The notes under the pieces are model-generated. The model was given only the letters and a program-made list of their open reading frames with translations, ran no database searches and had not been told where the DNA came from. A DNA stretch of 64,000 nucleotides from Chitinophaga sp. LS1 (GTDB lineage Bacteria; Bacteroidota; Bacteroidia; Chitinophagales; Chitinophagaceae), in NCBI RefSeq assembly GCF_034274695.1, contig NZ_CP128362.1:3226501-3290500 (forward strand), in the 5' to 3' direction. Positions within the stretch are counted from its first letter, which is position 1. Every line of letters begins with the position of its first letter. A program made the position numbers and the translations under genes. This document shows, piece after piece, positions 1 to 8,299 of this stretch.

Positions 1-1656
1 TTCAATGTGGTAGCAGGGGCCTCCGCCTATGATTTCAAAAATTATTACAGCTATGCATCGGCTGCTGGTATCAATGTAACAGGTATTACTACGCTACAGA
101 CGGTGCCGGCAGGTACGAGCCTCTATGTATCGACTACGAACCAGGAAAAGACAACCGTATCTTACTACGGTCGCTTATCTTATGATTATAAGAATCGTTA
201 CATCATTTCGGGTACGGTTCGTCGTGATGCCAGCTCTATTTATAGTCCGCAGTATCGCTGGGGTACTTTCCCATCAGTATCAGCAGGCTGGATCGCATCA
301 GATGAACCATTCTTTGAGCCTGTTAAAAAAGTGGTGAGTTTCCTCAAATTCAGAGCCAGCTGGGGTATTACCGGAAATGATCCGGGTAGCTTTTATGCCA
401 AGTACCAGGCACTATCCACCAATGCTTCTTACGTAGGCGGTACAACCGGTGTGTTGTACAACTATGGTACTTATACTACTGTAGGCGGCATTCCTTCTAC
501 CTACAATGGTACTACAGTAATATCACCTTATGGTAATACCGGCAATTACCTGAACAATGGAGTAAGTGCCAGTACCAGCGTAAGATGGGAGAAATATATT
601 CAGCCTGATCTGGGTATAGATGTCACACTCCTGAATAACAGGATTAATCTGACCATGGACTGGTACCGAAAGGATGCGAAAGATAAATACTTCTACAACA
701 TCCCTGCACAGGCTACTACAGGTTATCAGTACTACTCCGGCAACTTTGTGGATGTGCGCAATGAAGGATTGGAAATAGGCATTAATACGAATAATCTTTC
801 TCCCAAATCTGCCTTCCAGTGGAGTACCAGTTTTAATATCTCCTTCAATAAAAACTATGTAACAAAGCTGCCGAACAACAACCGCGACTTCATGTTCGGC
901 GAAACCTGGTTCCAGCAAACATTTACTGTGGGAGAGCCTTTGTTTAATTACAAAGTATATAAGATAGACGGTTCCTTCGCCAACGATGCCAGTGTACCTA
1001 CGGACCCGATTACGGGCAGGAAACTCACTTATATGGGTACGACCCTGCATGGAGGCGATCCCCGCTATATCGACATGAATGGGGACTACAACATCGATTA
1101 TGATGATAAGGTAATAGCAGGAAATCCGATGCCGAAGATAACCGGTGGATTTGGGAATACATTTACATACAAAGGTCTTAGTTTAAATATCTTCTGTTCC
1201 TTCCTCACAGGCAGAAAGATCTTCAATGGTTATCTCTCCGATGCATTGAATGGTAGTAAGCTGTATCAATATTCCTGGGGCAGTAATGCCGGACCGGCAG
1301 CATTAACATCGCTGTTGAATCAGTTCTGGATGCATGAAGGTGATCAGACGAAATATCCTACGCTGGTAACCAATGTGGATAACGACCGGTATAATATTGC
1401 CAGTTCTTACTTCGTGGAAGATGGTAGTTTCCTGAAAATAAAGCAGGCTACGCTGAGTTATACCTTACCTCAATCAATCATTAAGCATATTAAAGTCAGA
1501 GGATTGAGTGTATATGGTATGGGTGAAAACCTGGTGACCTTCAAGAAAGCTGCCACCATACCAGATCCTGAGCTGGTAGATCCGACCACCGGTTCATCTA
1601 ATATCGCTTATCCATCAGCGCTCAAATTTACTTTGGGCGTACGTGTAGAACTTTAA
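1..1656 (+). CDS. SusC-like TonB-dependent receptor, C-terminal part (5' end outside window)
   Basis: The reading frame is open from the first base, so this is the last ~550 residues of a receptor cut by the window edge. What is visible is the outer-membrane beta-barrel part: alternating aromatic strands, the segment YIISGTVRRDASS followed by RWGTFPSVSAGW, and a C-terminal strand ending in a hydrophobic/charged tail (LGVRVEL), all typical of SusC/RagA proteins. SusC receptors import oligosaccharides or peptides across the outer membrane using TonB energy. A SusD gene follows after 11 bases, so the two are a pair. The substrate cannot be read from this fragment. The family assignment is secure; plug and N-terminal domains are not visible. 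Confidence 0.93.
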   Translation, partial: FNVVAGASAYDFKNYYSYASAAGINVTGITTLQTVPAGTSLYVSTTNQEKTTVSYYGRLSYDYKNRYIISGTVRRDASSIYSPQYRWGTFPSVSAGWIASDEPFFEPVKKVVSFLKFRASWGITGNDPGSFYAKYQALSTNASYVGGTTGVLYNYGTYTTVGGIPSTYNGTTVISPYGNTGNYLNNGVSASTSVRWEKYIQPDLGIDVTLLNNRINLTMDWYRKDAKDKYFYNIPAQATTGYQYYSGNFVDVRNEGLEIGINTNNLSPKSAFQWSTSFNISFNKNYVTKLPNNNRDFMFGETWFQQTFTVGEPLFNYKVYKIDGSFANDASVPTDPITGRKLTYMGTTLHGGDPRYIDMNGDYNIDYDDKVIAGNPMPKITGGFGNTFTYKGLSLNIFCSFLTGRKIFNGYLSDALNGSKLYQYSWGSNAGPAALTSLLNQFWMHEGDQTKYPTLVTNVDNDRYNIASSYFVEDGSFLKIKQATLSYTLPQSIIKHIKVRGLSVYGMGENLVTFKKAATIPDPELVDPTTGSSNIAYPSALKFTLGVRVEL

Positions 1657-1667
1657 ACAGCCAATAC

Positions 1668-3149
1668 ATGAAACTTACATATATCTTAACCGCCCTGATC
1701 CTGTGTAGTGCCTGTAATAAATTCCTGGACAAGGATCCGCTGAGTACAGCTACGGACCAAACTACCTGGAAGTCAGAGTCCGATGCAAATGCTTCCGTCG
1801 CTGCCTGCTATTCCTTATTGCGCACAGCTTTCAATGCTTCTATACAATTTTATGTATATGGCGATCTGCCTACAGATGAATTTACGCCTGACTTTGTATA
1901 TGGCGGTGATGGCAGTGCTTATATGAATGCTGCCAAAGTGAACTGGGGCGTGAGTGTGCCTGTAGCCAATACATACGATGTACGCCTGAAGTTACGGGTG
2001 TATACTAACTTTTATTCTGCTATAGCACAGAGCAACCGTTGTCTGCACTTTATCAGGACAATGCCGGAGTCTGTATTCACAGGTAGCACTCGTAACAAAT
2101 ACCTGGGAGAAGCTTATTTCACACGAGCATTCACCTACTTCTATATGGCGCGCGTATGGGGCGATATACCCTTGGATACGACTTACTATGCCGATAATTC
2201 TGCGGCGCCACAATTGGCCAGAACACCACAGGCAGAAGTATTAACACAATGTATAGCGGATCTGGATCTGGCCAGACAATACCTGGATTGGAAAGATGCT
2301 TCCAGTACTGATAGAGTGGTGCGTGGAGACAAAGGCGCCGTATTCGCACTGTTAGCACATATCTATGCCTGGAAAGGTGATTATGATAAATGTAATGCTG
2401 CCTGCGATAGCCTCATTGCTTCAGGTACTTATTCTTTATTGCCAGCGGCTTCTTACATGAATTTATACAAAGGGCAGTCAGACGAAAGTATCTTTGAAAT
2501 CTCCAATAACAGTACTTCAGAATCTTTGCTGACATCATCCAGCATTACAGGTTACACTGTCTGTGCGCCTTATTTGCAAGGAACCACAGTGCCCCAATGG
2601 CAGTTTAACAATGCGACAATAGCAGGGTTGTATTATGATGAAGGTGACACCCGGTATAAGCAGGCTTTTACCACTGTTTCGAGTGGTTCTGCGGATTTCT
2701 ACAGTTGTATCAAATATGCACAGGTAGCATATGTCAATAATAACACATCTTATTCCATCGCTAAAAATAATCTCCTCATCTTCCGTCTGGCAGATATTAA
2801 ACTCCTCAAAGCAGAAGCGTTGGCAGCCAAGCCCTCACCTGACGAAGCAGGAGCGCTCGCACAGGTGAATGAGATCAGAACAAGAGCAGGTATACCTACC
2901 TATAGTAGCATCACCGGTGCGGCATTGCAGGACTCTATCGTAGCCGAACGGGGACGTGAACTCTTCCTCGAAGGGGCCCGCTTTTATGACTTTGTAAGGT
3001 TAGCCAGAAATACAGGGCATATTAAATTCTCTTACATCAATGCCACAGAATTTGCGCAGGGTAAGTATTACTGGCCGCTGGATCCATCCCTGTTCCTGCT
3101 GAACAATAAGTTGACACAAACACCTTACTGGCAGGGAAAAATTCAATAA
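1668..3149 (+). CDS. SusD/RagB-family surface lipoprotein
   Basis: A 493-residue protein with a lipoprotein signal peptide (lipobox LCSAC, lipidated Cys16), followed by the usual mature start KFLDKDPLS. The helical, TPR-like core shows the family signature YFTRAFTYFYMARVWGDIPL (about residues 150-170), and the C-terminal part has the RTRAG and ERGRELFLEGARFYDFVR motifs found near the end of RagB/SusD proteins. SusD lids the partner SusC and binds the ligand at the cell surface. It follows the SusC gene by 11 bases and precedes two more lipoprotein genes, forming one operon. The substrate is unknown. Confidence 0.95.
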   Translation: MKLTYILTALILCSACNKFLDKDPLSTATDQTTWKSESDANASVAACYSLLRTAFNASIQFYVYGDLPTDEFTPDFVYGGDGSAYMNAAKVNWGVSVPVANTYDVRLKLRVYTNFYSAIAQSNRCLHFIRTMPESVFTGSTRNKYLGEAYFTRAFTYFYMARVWGDIPLDTTYYADNSAAPQLARTPQAEVLTQCIADLDLARQYLDWKDASSTDRVVRGDKGAVFALLAHIYAWKGDYDKCNAACDSLIASGTYSLLPAASYMNLYKGQSDESIFEISNNSTSESLLTSSSITGYTVCAPYLQGTTVPQWQFNNATIAGLYYDEGDTRYKQAFTTVSSGSADFYSCIKYAQVAYVNNNTSYSIAKNNLLIFRLADIKLLKAEALAAKPSPDEAGALAQVNEIRTRAGIPTYSSITGAALQDSIVAERGRELFLEGARFYDFVRLARNTGHIKFSYINATEFAQGKYYWPLDPSLFLLNNKLTQTPYWQGKIQ

Positions 3150-3167
3150 CCAAAAAAACAGCAATAC

Positions 3168-3809
3168 ATGAAATCATTATATATCATCTGTTGTATCTCC
3201 ATGCTGCTGGCCACCGCCTGCAAGAAAGATAGCTACCTTACAGATGGCGGTGTACACAATGCAAACACCGGGTTATCCACATACGAGTATCTGGCACAGC
3301 ATTCTGCCCATTATTTCGATACCACCATCTTACTCATCGATCACTTTGGTCTCAGGGATTCTGTGAATAAAGCAGGTACATTCTTCGCCTTTACTGATTA
3401 CTCCATTAACCTGCTCATGAACAAGGAAGGCTATGCCAGTCTGGAAGATCTGTATAACAATACTACCGCTAAGATCATTACCCAATACCTGTTTACAGAC
3501 AGCATCAGTTTGTACAATACGTCGACCAATGTACAACCGGAAGAAAACTGGGCGGGCGAAATTGCACCCTGTGGTGTGAAGAAGCTGCTGGGTACCTATA
3601 CGGTATACCTGACTAATAGCAGTGCAACCTATTCTTATTACTACCTGCAATATGTGAAAATAAATGGTGTACTGGATGGCTCAACAAATGCCCCGGAAAA
3701 TGATCCTACTGATCTGGCCATCAGCTGTCAGACAACTGGCATCAAGACATCGACTGGTACTACACTGCATGTACTGGTAAATAATGCATCCATCAATAAT
3801 ATTCAGTAA
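3168..3809 (+). CDS. FAS1 (fasciclin)-like lipoprotein
   Basis: A 213-residue lipoprotein: the signal peptide ends in LLATAC with Cys18 as lipidation site. The body resembles one diverged FAS1 domain: a start YEYLAQHSAHYFDTTILLID, a strand AGTFFAFTDYSINLL, then a helix and strand pair around ITQYLFTDSISLYN. FAS1 domains mediate adhesion or ligand binding in secreted proteins. Lipoproteins of this kind are common behind SusC/SusD pairs in Bacteroidota, probably as extra surface binding proteins; that role is inferred from context. It starts 18 bases after the SusD stop and ends one base before the next gene. The FAS1 call rests on motif similarity by eye and is moderately sure. Confidence 0.65.
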   Translation: MKSLYIICCISMLLATACKKDSYLTDGGVHNANTGLSTYEYLAQHSAHYFDTTILLIDHFGLRDSVNKAGTFFAFTDYSINLLMNKEGYASLEDLYNNTTAKIITQYLFTDSISLYNTSTNVQPEENWAGEIAPCGVKKLLGTYTVYLTNSSATYSYYYLQYVKINGVLDGSTNAPENDPTDLAISCQTTGIKTSTGTTLHVLVNNASINNIQ

Positions 3810-3810
3810 G

Positions 3811-4779
3811 ATGAAAATAACACGCATCCTATTATTATCAGTCGTATTGCTGAGTTGTGAAAAGATAGAGAAAGGATTTCTGAGTGACAGTGTATACTAC
3901 CTGGAGAATCCGTTTACCGTACAACAGGGCACGACTACTACCTCTTCTACATTGGTAGCCGATGGATCGACCAATCCCATTAATGTAAAGCTCCTGTCAG
4001 TCAGAAATGCGTATACAGGCGAGAGCGCAGACAGTATGTTTCTGCGCCCGCAAACGATCACGATCTTCAAAGACGCCGTGACACAATCAGATTCTACGTT
4101 GGCTATGCTCAATGCCAAGATGCAGGATAGTACGGTGGCGCCGTTCAGCATCAACCCGATCGGTGGCCGCTTACAGTTCACCAGAGCCTCTTTATATTTG
4201 GATACAGGCCGGTATACCATAGATGTCAATGTATCGAACATAAAAGGGCAGAAGATGCTGAAGAATGCCTGTGACATTATTGTAACGCCATTGAGTTCTA
4301 CTTATACTGTAGTGTATCGTCGTGTACAGACTACTCCTCCGGATAATGATGCAGACCGAACTACTGTGCAGGAAAACGATACCTATCCGGTAGATATAAA
4401 ATATACACCATCAGATGTGAGTAAGGTGATTATTAAGTGGTTGGATAAAAACGGGAAGCCGTTCAATCCATCGACAGATATGCAGCGATTAGCACTGACT
4501 TATCCTACATTCCATGATTGGGATCCGTATTATCCGGTGGTGACGACAGACTCTACGATGGAAATGGAATTTCCGAAACTGGGCATAGGCATGCCTTTGT
4601 TCTCATCGCTGACAGTAGGAGGAACGGCCTGGACAGATGAGTCCTGTTTGTCCTATTACCGTATATTGCCAAAGGCGACAGATATTAACAAGACCCTTCG
4701 TCTTACGCATTCTATCAAGTTCCTGACAGATGGTATTTATGAAATTACATTTCACATTACAGTTGCAGCAAAGATCTGA
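3811..4779 (+). CDS. Lipoprotein of unknown function (possibly DUF5007), SusCD-associated
   Basis: The chosen start is the ATG at 3811, because it gives a clean lipoprotein signal peptide (MKITRILLL, lipobox LLSC, Cys16); an in-frame start 27 bases upstream would place extra polar residues before it and overlap the previous gene. The 322-residue mature protein is beta-rich with no catalytic motif that I can recognise. The mature start EKIEKGFLSD and the position behind SusC, SusD and a FAS1-like lipoprotein recall the DUF5007 group of surface lipoproteins, but I cannot confirm this. It probably forms part of the surface complex of the upstream SusC/SusD pair. It ends 11 bases before a convergent gene, and no terminator hairpin is visible between them. 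Confidence 0.6.
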   Translation: MKITRILLLSVVLLSCEKIEKGFLSDSVYYLENPFTVQQGTTTTSSTLVADGSTNPINVKLLSVRNAYTGESADSMFLRPQTITIFKDAVTQSDSTLAMLNAKMQDSTVAPFSINPIGGRLQFTRASLYLDTGRYTIDVNVSNIKGQKMLKNACDIIVTPLSSTYTVVYRRVQTTPPDNDADRTTVQENDTYPVDIKYTPSDVSKVIIKWLDKNGKPFNPSTDMQRLALTYPTFHDWDPYYPVVTTDSTMEMEFPKLGIGMPLFSSLTVGGTAWTDESCLSYYRILPKATDINKTLRLTHSIKFLTDGIYEITFHITVAAKI

Positions 4780-4790
4780 AGAGATTGGCT

Positions 4791-5144
4791 TTATGCCATT
4801 CTCTTCCTTCCCCATGCAATGAACGCAGCAATGGTCGCAACTACAATATTGAATCCTATCACACTGGCTTCGCCACGGGCAATGTGGAAAACGGAGGCAC
4901 ACACCATGAGCAATACAATTCCACTGGCGACATACGTAGCCAGCAAGGGGATGAGTAACCCTATACCACCCAGCAGGTCAATGACACCCATAAAACGCAG
5001 AAAACCTGGCGCTACCTGTCCCGTCCATGGGTATATAGCCGCCTGTTGGTCAATAGGCATAAACAATTTCATGTAGCCGGAATAAATAAACAGTGCACTC
5101 ACTAAGATCTGAAAGATCCAAAGGATGGGATTCAATACTTTCAT
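4791..5144 (-). CDS. DoxX-family small inner-membrane protein
   Basis: A 117-residue protein with four hydrophobic segments. It shows the DoxX pattern: a first helix ending in ALFIYSGYMKL, a second with RFMGVIDLLGGIGLLIPLL, then two more helices and a basic C-terminus (WGRKRMA). DoxX proteins are small integral membrane proteins found with redox or stress functions; the role here is unknown. It is a single gene, convergent with the lipoprotein gene at 3811-4779 and separated from it by 11 bases, and tail-to-head with the response regulator gene upstream of it on the same strand. Confidence 0.75.
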   Translation of the reverse strand: MKVLNPILWIFQILVSALFIYSGYMKLFMPIDQQAAIYPWTGQVAPGFLRFMGVIDLLGGIGLLIPLLATYVASGIVLLMVCASVFHIARGEASVIGFNIVVATIAAFIAWGRKRMA

Positions 5145-5222
5145 TATTGCTTATGTTTAGTGAGGCAAACTTAAGCAGGTTAACTACCCAAAAAAGTTGA
5201 GTTACTTACAGGTAAGTGGAGA

Positions 5223-5615
5223 TTATCCGAGGGCTTTTTCCAATACGCCTTCCAATTGCTTGACGAGTTCTCCGAAGCTGGAAGGTTTGGTCATAAAGTG
5301 GGCAGCACCCAGCGCAGCAGTTTCAATACCGTCTTTTTCTCTCAAAGAAGTGGTAAAGATCACGACCGGTATTTTTTCCAGTTGTTCATTTCGCTTGATA
5401 ATTTCCAGGAACTGTTTGCCATTCATCTTTGGCATGTTCAGGTCAAGGAAGATCAGTTGCACATCGTTTGAATTATCTTTCAGCAGTTCCAGTCCCTCTT
5501 CACCATCTGATGCAAAGTGACAAACTGCAGCGCTGTCTACGATAGACATCGCTTCACCAAATAGTTCCTGATCATCTCTATCATCATCCACCAGTAAAAT
5601 AACCTTGTTCGTCAT
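5223..5615 (-). CDS. Single-domain response regulator (CheY-like receiver)
   Basis: A 130-residue protein consisting only of a receiver domain. Visible landmarks are the acidic cluster D10-D12, the phosphoacceptor D58 in IFLDLNMPK, the switch residues T88/T89 in VIFTTS and K110 in MTKPSS. There is no output domain, so it acts by protein contact or as a phosphate shuttle. The open frame reaches 5687, but the ATG at 5615 is preferred because it begins directly with the first receiver strand (MTNKVILLVDDD) and because a good promoter overlaps the longer version. No histidine kinase gene is near. Family assignment is firm; partner and output are unknown. Confidence 0.9.
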   Translation of the reverse strand: MTNKVILLVDDDRDDQELFGEAMSIVDSAAVCHFASDGEEGLELLKDNSNDVQLIFLDLNMPKMNGKQFLEIIKRNEQLEKIPVVIFTTSLREKDGIETAALGAAHFMTKPSSFGELVKQLEGVLEKALG

Positions 5616-5620
5616 GTGCG

Positions 5621-5653
5621 CAAAAGTACCAATTAAACAATTATAATACCCAA
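5621..5653 (-). promoter_or_regulatory. Bacteroidota-type promoter for the response regulator gene
   Basis: On the minus strand there is TTGG (5653-5650), 21 bases of spacer, then TACTTTTG (5628-5621), a perfect match to the TAnnTTTG -7 element of Bacteroidota housekeeping sigma factors. The -7 element ends only five bases before the ATG at 5615, so transcription would begin at or beside the start codon. Spacing matches the promoter candidate at 41627-41659. Assigned by pattern only. Confidence 0.5.
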
Positions 5654-5954
5654 TTAAGATAGATAGTCGGAAGGATGTTGAAAACATGAATTTATTTATT
5701 AATAGACAATCATTAGTAAATCAGGGTTGTTTTAGGCTTTGCTGCGCAAAGATTCATCAACTTTCTATGAAAAAAGGTTTTAGCCCTCATTTTATTGTTA
5801 TCAATTGAAAGCCAGATATTAAGAAACTTTTTCACTCCCTAACCCTTACCTGTATCGCGTTTTACTATTTTTATTATCGACATATTATTATTTTCTTTAA
5901 ATAATTATTTATAATTTTAACCTACTAAAAGAAAAACCGGATATCCCTATCCTA
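5654..5954. other. AT-rich intergenic region without a gene
   Basis: About 300 bases between the divergently transcribed response regulator and T9SS cargo genes. It is very AT-rich, especially 5870-5925. I see no ORF with plausible coding content and no strong hairpin. A promoter for the + strand gene is expected here, but none matching TAnnTTTG at a good distance could be identified. Confidence 0.5.
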
Positions 5955-6914
5955 ATGGACCGCTTTTTAATACGAAAAACCATAGCTCAAGGGCTCATTA
6001 TATCATGCTGTATACTTTCCTTTGTATTTGCTAATGCTAACGCACAAGGCTTTGCTAAAACAAGTGCCTCGGGAGAAGTAACCAACGTCAATATAGTGTC
6101 TAACAATGAGAATACATCCTTTGCAAAACTGGGGGATGTAGTGACCCTATCTTTCATTGCCAGCAGTGACCTTGCTTCACCCCATGTCACCATTGCGGGG
6201 CACAATGTATCACCTACTGCCGTGTCATATCTGCAATATACCGTTTCATGGACAATGACGGATACAGATACAGAAGGGGAGATATTATTCAACATTTCTT
6301 ACATCAACAATGCCGGCGATACATTGAACGTCGTGAGCGAGACGACGGACAATAGCAAGGTATATTTTGATATGACCCGGCCTACATCCGGTTTATTATC
6401 AACAGCAGCTAATCCGGTATCTGCGCCGTTTAGTATAAGTATAAGTTTCAGTGAGGCGATCAGCACTTTTGATGTGAATAAGATCATAACTGTCAATGCT
6501 ACATTGTCTGACTTTGATCGTGTACGTAATAACCTCATTACAGCAATTGTAACTCCGATACATGATGGTAGGTTGTCAGTTCAAATTCCTGATAGCACGG
6601 CCACAGACCAGGCCGGAAACCCCAATACGGCATCAGTAGTACTCACCAGGACAGCTGTATCCACAGGTATGTTTGATAAGATCTATCCCAATCCGGCTAG
6701 CAGCAATCTCACAGTAAAATATTTGCCAGCAGTGAATGAAAAAGCAGTGATCACATTAATGAGTTACAACGGAGTTACCGTATTTGAAAAAGAAATGACA
6801 CTGGATGGATTGACAGTAACTATTGATGTGAGCAATTTCCCTGCAGGTATGTACATGTTGTTTACAAAGTCAAAAGATTATAGTTTTTATACAAATGTAA
6901 TGGTGATCCATTAA
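5955..6914 (+). CDS. Secreted protein with Ig-like region and T9SS C-terminal sorting domain
   Basis: A 319-residue protein. An N-terminal signal peptide (hydrophobic IISCCILSFVFANANAQ) is followed by a beta-rich, Ig-like middle region with STADQAGN-type elements (DSTATDQAGNPNTASVVL) resembling bacterial Ig-like repeats. The last ~80 residues begin KIYPNPASSNLTVKY and contain FPAGMYML, the hallmark of a type A T9SS sorting domain (Por secretion C-terminal domain). The protein should therefore be exported across the outer membrane by the type IX system and anchored or released there. No enzymatic motif is visible, so it may be adhesive or structural. It stands alone between intergenic regions. 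Confidence 0.85.
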   Translation: MDRFLIRKTIAQGLIISCCILSFVFANANAQGFAKTSASGEVTNVNIVSNNENTSFAKLGDVVTLSFIASSDLASPHVTIAGHNVSPTAVSYLQYTVSWTMTDTDTEGEILFNISYINNAGDTLNVVSETTDNSKVYFDMTRPTSGLLSTAANPVSAPFSISISFSEAISTFDVNKIITVNATLSDFDRVRNNLITAIVTPIHDGRLSVQIPDSTATDQAGNPNTASVVLTRTAVSTGMFDKIYPNPASSNLTVKYLPAVNEKAVITLMSYNGVTVFEKEMTLDGLTVTIDVSNFPAGMYMLFTKSKDYSFYTNVMVIH

Positions 6915-7042
6915 TAAATACATTTTCCGCAATCCATTGCAATTTGCAGCTTGATAATAACCAAAATGACAAGCGCAAAATGACTGTTATTTTACATAGA
7001 AAATTTATCGCTAAATCCAAATAATTACCTACTTTTACTTTG

Positions 7043-7110
7043 TTATGTTAAACAGTTGGTAGCCCCCCACTTTATGAGAATCCGAACCGTAGGTCTGCTG
7101 CTTAACATAA
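7043..7110. repeat. Interrupted 13-bp inverted repeat (candidate structured RNA)
   Basis: TTATGTTAA (7043-7051) pairs perfectly with TTAACATAA (7102-7110). After an A/C mismatch the stem continues with CAG (7053-7055) and CTG (7098-7100). The stem encloses a 42-base loop that includes a run of six C. No ORF covers it. It may be a structured leader or a small RNA; function unknown. Confidence 0.5.
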
Positions 7111-7237
7111 GAACTCAAAATACCCGGTAGAATGTAATATGACTACAACAGAATCTAGTATCAGCATTTAGTTAATTATTAGCCAAAGAGTCTCAATAGT
7201 AAATTTAATTCCCTTGGTATTGTTTCTTTTTTCTTTG

Positions 7238-7257
7238 CTGTTCTACATGTAGAACAG
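7238..7257. repeat. Perfect 20-bp palindrome, candidate operator
   Basis: CTGTTCTACA followed directly by its reverse complement TGTAGAACAG, with no loop. A perfect, loop-free 20-mer of this kind is typical of a binding site for a dimeric transcription factor rather than a terminator. It lies about 180 bases upstream of the MauE-like gene. No matching copy was noticed elsewhere in the window. Confidence 0.5.
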
Positions 7258-7435
7258 GTAAATATTATGTACTGATAAAATCGTGCCTGTCAAGATGTAT
7301 TGAATCGTGCCTCTATCGATACCTGAAAAGGTATTGCCTGTGACGATGCCATAGAAGTCATTTAATTTAATGATACCAGAGAAGGTATGCCCGGGAAAAG
7401 TATGTCCACCGTATACTCATGAAATGTTATGAAAA

Positions 7436-7867
7436 ATGAAGAAGCTGCTTATTGAAATCATTGCGTCATTACTCGTCATATTGTTTTTGTACACCGGATT
7501 AAACAAGCTAATAGAGCATGCCACTTTCAGGCACCAGCTGAGTATTTCACCCTGGTCGCTGCTCGCAGCCTGGTCTGGTGTTGTATCCTGGGCACTGCCA
7601 ATAGGAGAAGTATTGCTCGCAGCAATGTTACTGATCACTGCATTTCGCATGACGGCTTTCATTGCAAGCGCCATCCTCTTTGCCGGATTCCTGGTATACC
7701 TGGGTATTCTGCTGAGTAGTGGTGCAAACTTACCCTGTACCTGCGGGGGAATCATCAGCAGTATGAGCTGGAATGCACATGTGTGGTTTGATGCCGCATG
7801 TTTATTATTGTGCATTGCCGGCATTTACCTGGTGAATAATACATATCGGATATTAAATCAGCACTAA
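7436..7867 (+). CDS. MauE/DoxX-like integral membrane protein with CxC motif
   Basis: A 143-residue protein with four hydrophobic helices and the MauE pattern: LFLYTGLNKL in helix 1, LPIGEVLLAAML in helix 2 and the segment GANLPCTCGG (Cys101 and Cys103) after helix 3. MauE-family proteins are linked to disulfide handling of exported proteins in methylamine utilisation, and CxC-bearing members are widespread in Bacteroidota. No mau genes are present, so the role is more general here. The next gene, 91 bases downstream, encodes a small exported peptide with two cysteines, which could be its substrate (inference). Other cysteines: Cys122 and Cys126 in the last helix. Confidence 0.75.
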   Translation: MKKLLIEIIASLLVILFLYTGLNKLIEHATFRHQLSISPWSLLAAWSGVVSWALPIGEVLLAAMLLITAFRMTAFIASAILFAGFLVYLGILLSSGANLPCTCGGIISSMSWNAHVWFDAACLLLCIAGIYLVNNTYRILNQH

Positions 7868-7958
7868 TACTAACAGCACAACGAATGTATCTGAAGCGCA
7901 ACAACTAATTAAATCACATACGCCAAACTTTAACATCGTAAATTAAGAAACCAAAGCA

Positions 7959-8207
7959 ATGAAACACATCCGTCTTACTGCACTAGCGGCAGTATTAACC
8001 ATTGTAACCATTAGTGCCACACAGGCTGCTAAATCTTTCCGGTCTCTCGTCTATTGGTATGACCCGTACACGTATGAATATCTGGGATCGACTTTCGATA
8101 AAGATAATCCGCCAACAGGTTGTAAAGGAAACGGAGCCCTGTGTGCCTACGGCTATTCATCTCCCAATCCTACTACAGCATCCATAGCCCGTGCCTTCAA
8201 AGAGTGA
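7959..8207 (+). CDS. Small secreted cysteine-containing peptide (DUF6520-like)
   Basis: An 82-residue protein with a clear signal peptide (MKHIRLTALAAVLTIVTISA, probable cleavage after the ATQAA region) leaving a mature peptide of about 58 residues. The mature part is rich in Tyr, Gly and Pro and has two cysteines, Cys55 and Cys62, in GCKGNGALCAYGY. It resembles the small exported proteins annotated DUF6520 in Bacteroidota, which are often found next to MauE-like genes; this is recalled, not searched. It follows the MauE-like gene by 91 bases and is ended by a strong hairpin at 8241. Function unknown. Confidence 0.65.
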   Translation: MKHIRLTALAAVLTIVTISATQAAKSFRSLVYWYDPYTYEYLGSTFDKDNPPTGCKGNGALCAYGYSSPNPTTASIARAFKE

Positions 8208-8240
8208 CGACAAGCCTGATCCAGGCTGCCTCGCCTACAA

Positions 8241-8273
8241 CAAAACGTTGCTGCCCCCGGTAGCAACGTTTTG
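8241..8273 (+). terminator. Intrinsic terminator, possibly bidirectional
   Basis: A perfect 12-bp stem, CAAAACGTTGCT (8241-8252) with AGCAACGTTTTG (8262-8273), around a 9-base loop GCCCCCGGT. The base of the right arm carries TTTT. It lies 34 bases after the stop of the 82-residue peptide gene and would also end a minus-strand transcript coming from 8434. Confidence 0.75.
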
Positions 8274-8299
8274 TGCTTCTGGGAGAAGCGATTTCTGCA

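Larger units (their letters stand above)
6915..7435. other. Intergenic region with two inverted repeats, no gene
   Basis: About 520 bases without a convincing ORF on either strand. It contains an interrupted 13-bp stem (7043-7110), a perfect 20-bp palindrome (7238-7257) and a short ATACCT/AGGTAT hairpin with a GAAA loop at 7319-7334. It probably carries the promoter and regulatory sites of the MauE-like gene at 7436. A near-match -7 element (TTACTTTG, 7035-7042) precedes the first structure but has one mismatch. Confidence 0.5.

Noticed and set aside
523..1050. Antisense ORF of 175 codons opposite the first SusC gene
   Set aside because: It lies wholly within a clear TonB-receptor gene in the opposite strand, with no recognisable motifs; the same holds for other long antisense ORFs (for example 47769-48764 and 21724-22452).
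5616..5687. Longer N-terminus for the response regulator
   Set aside because: The extra 24 residues do not belong to the receiver fold and the segment contains a perfect promoter for the shorter start.
7065..7100. tRNA/tmRNA-like GGTTCGGATTC motif on the minus strand
   Set aside because: The flanking bases do not form a T-stem or acceptor stem, and no other tRNA arms are present.
7319..7334. ATACCT-GAAA-AGGTAT hairpin as a terminator
   Set aside because: The stem is only six bp, there is no T run, and no gene ends nearby.
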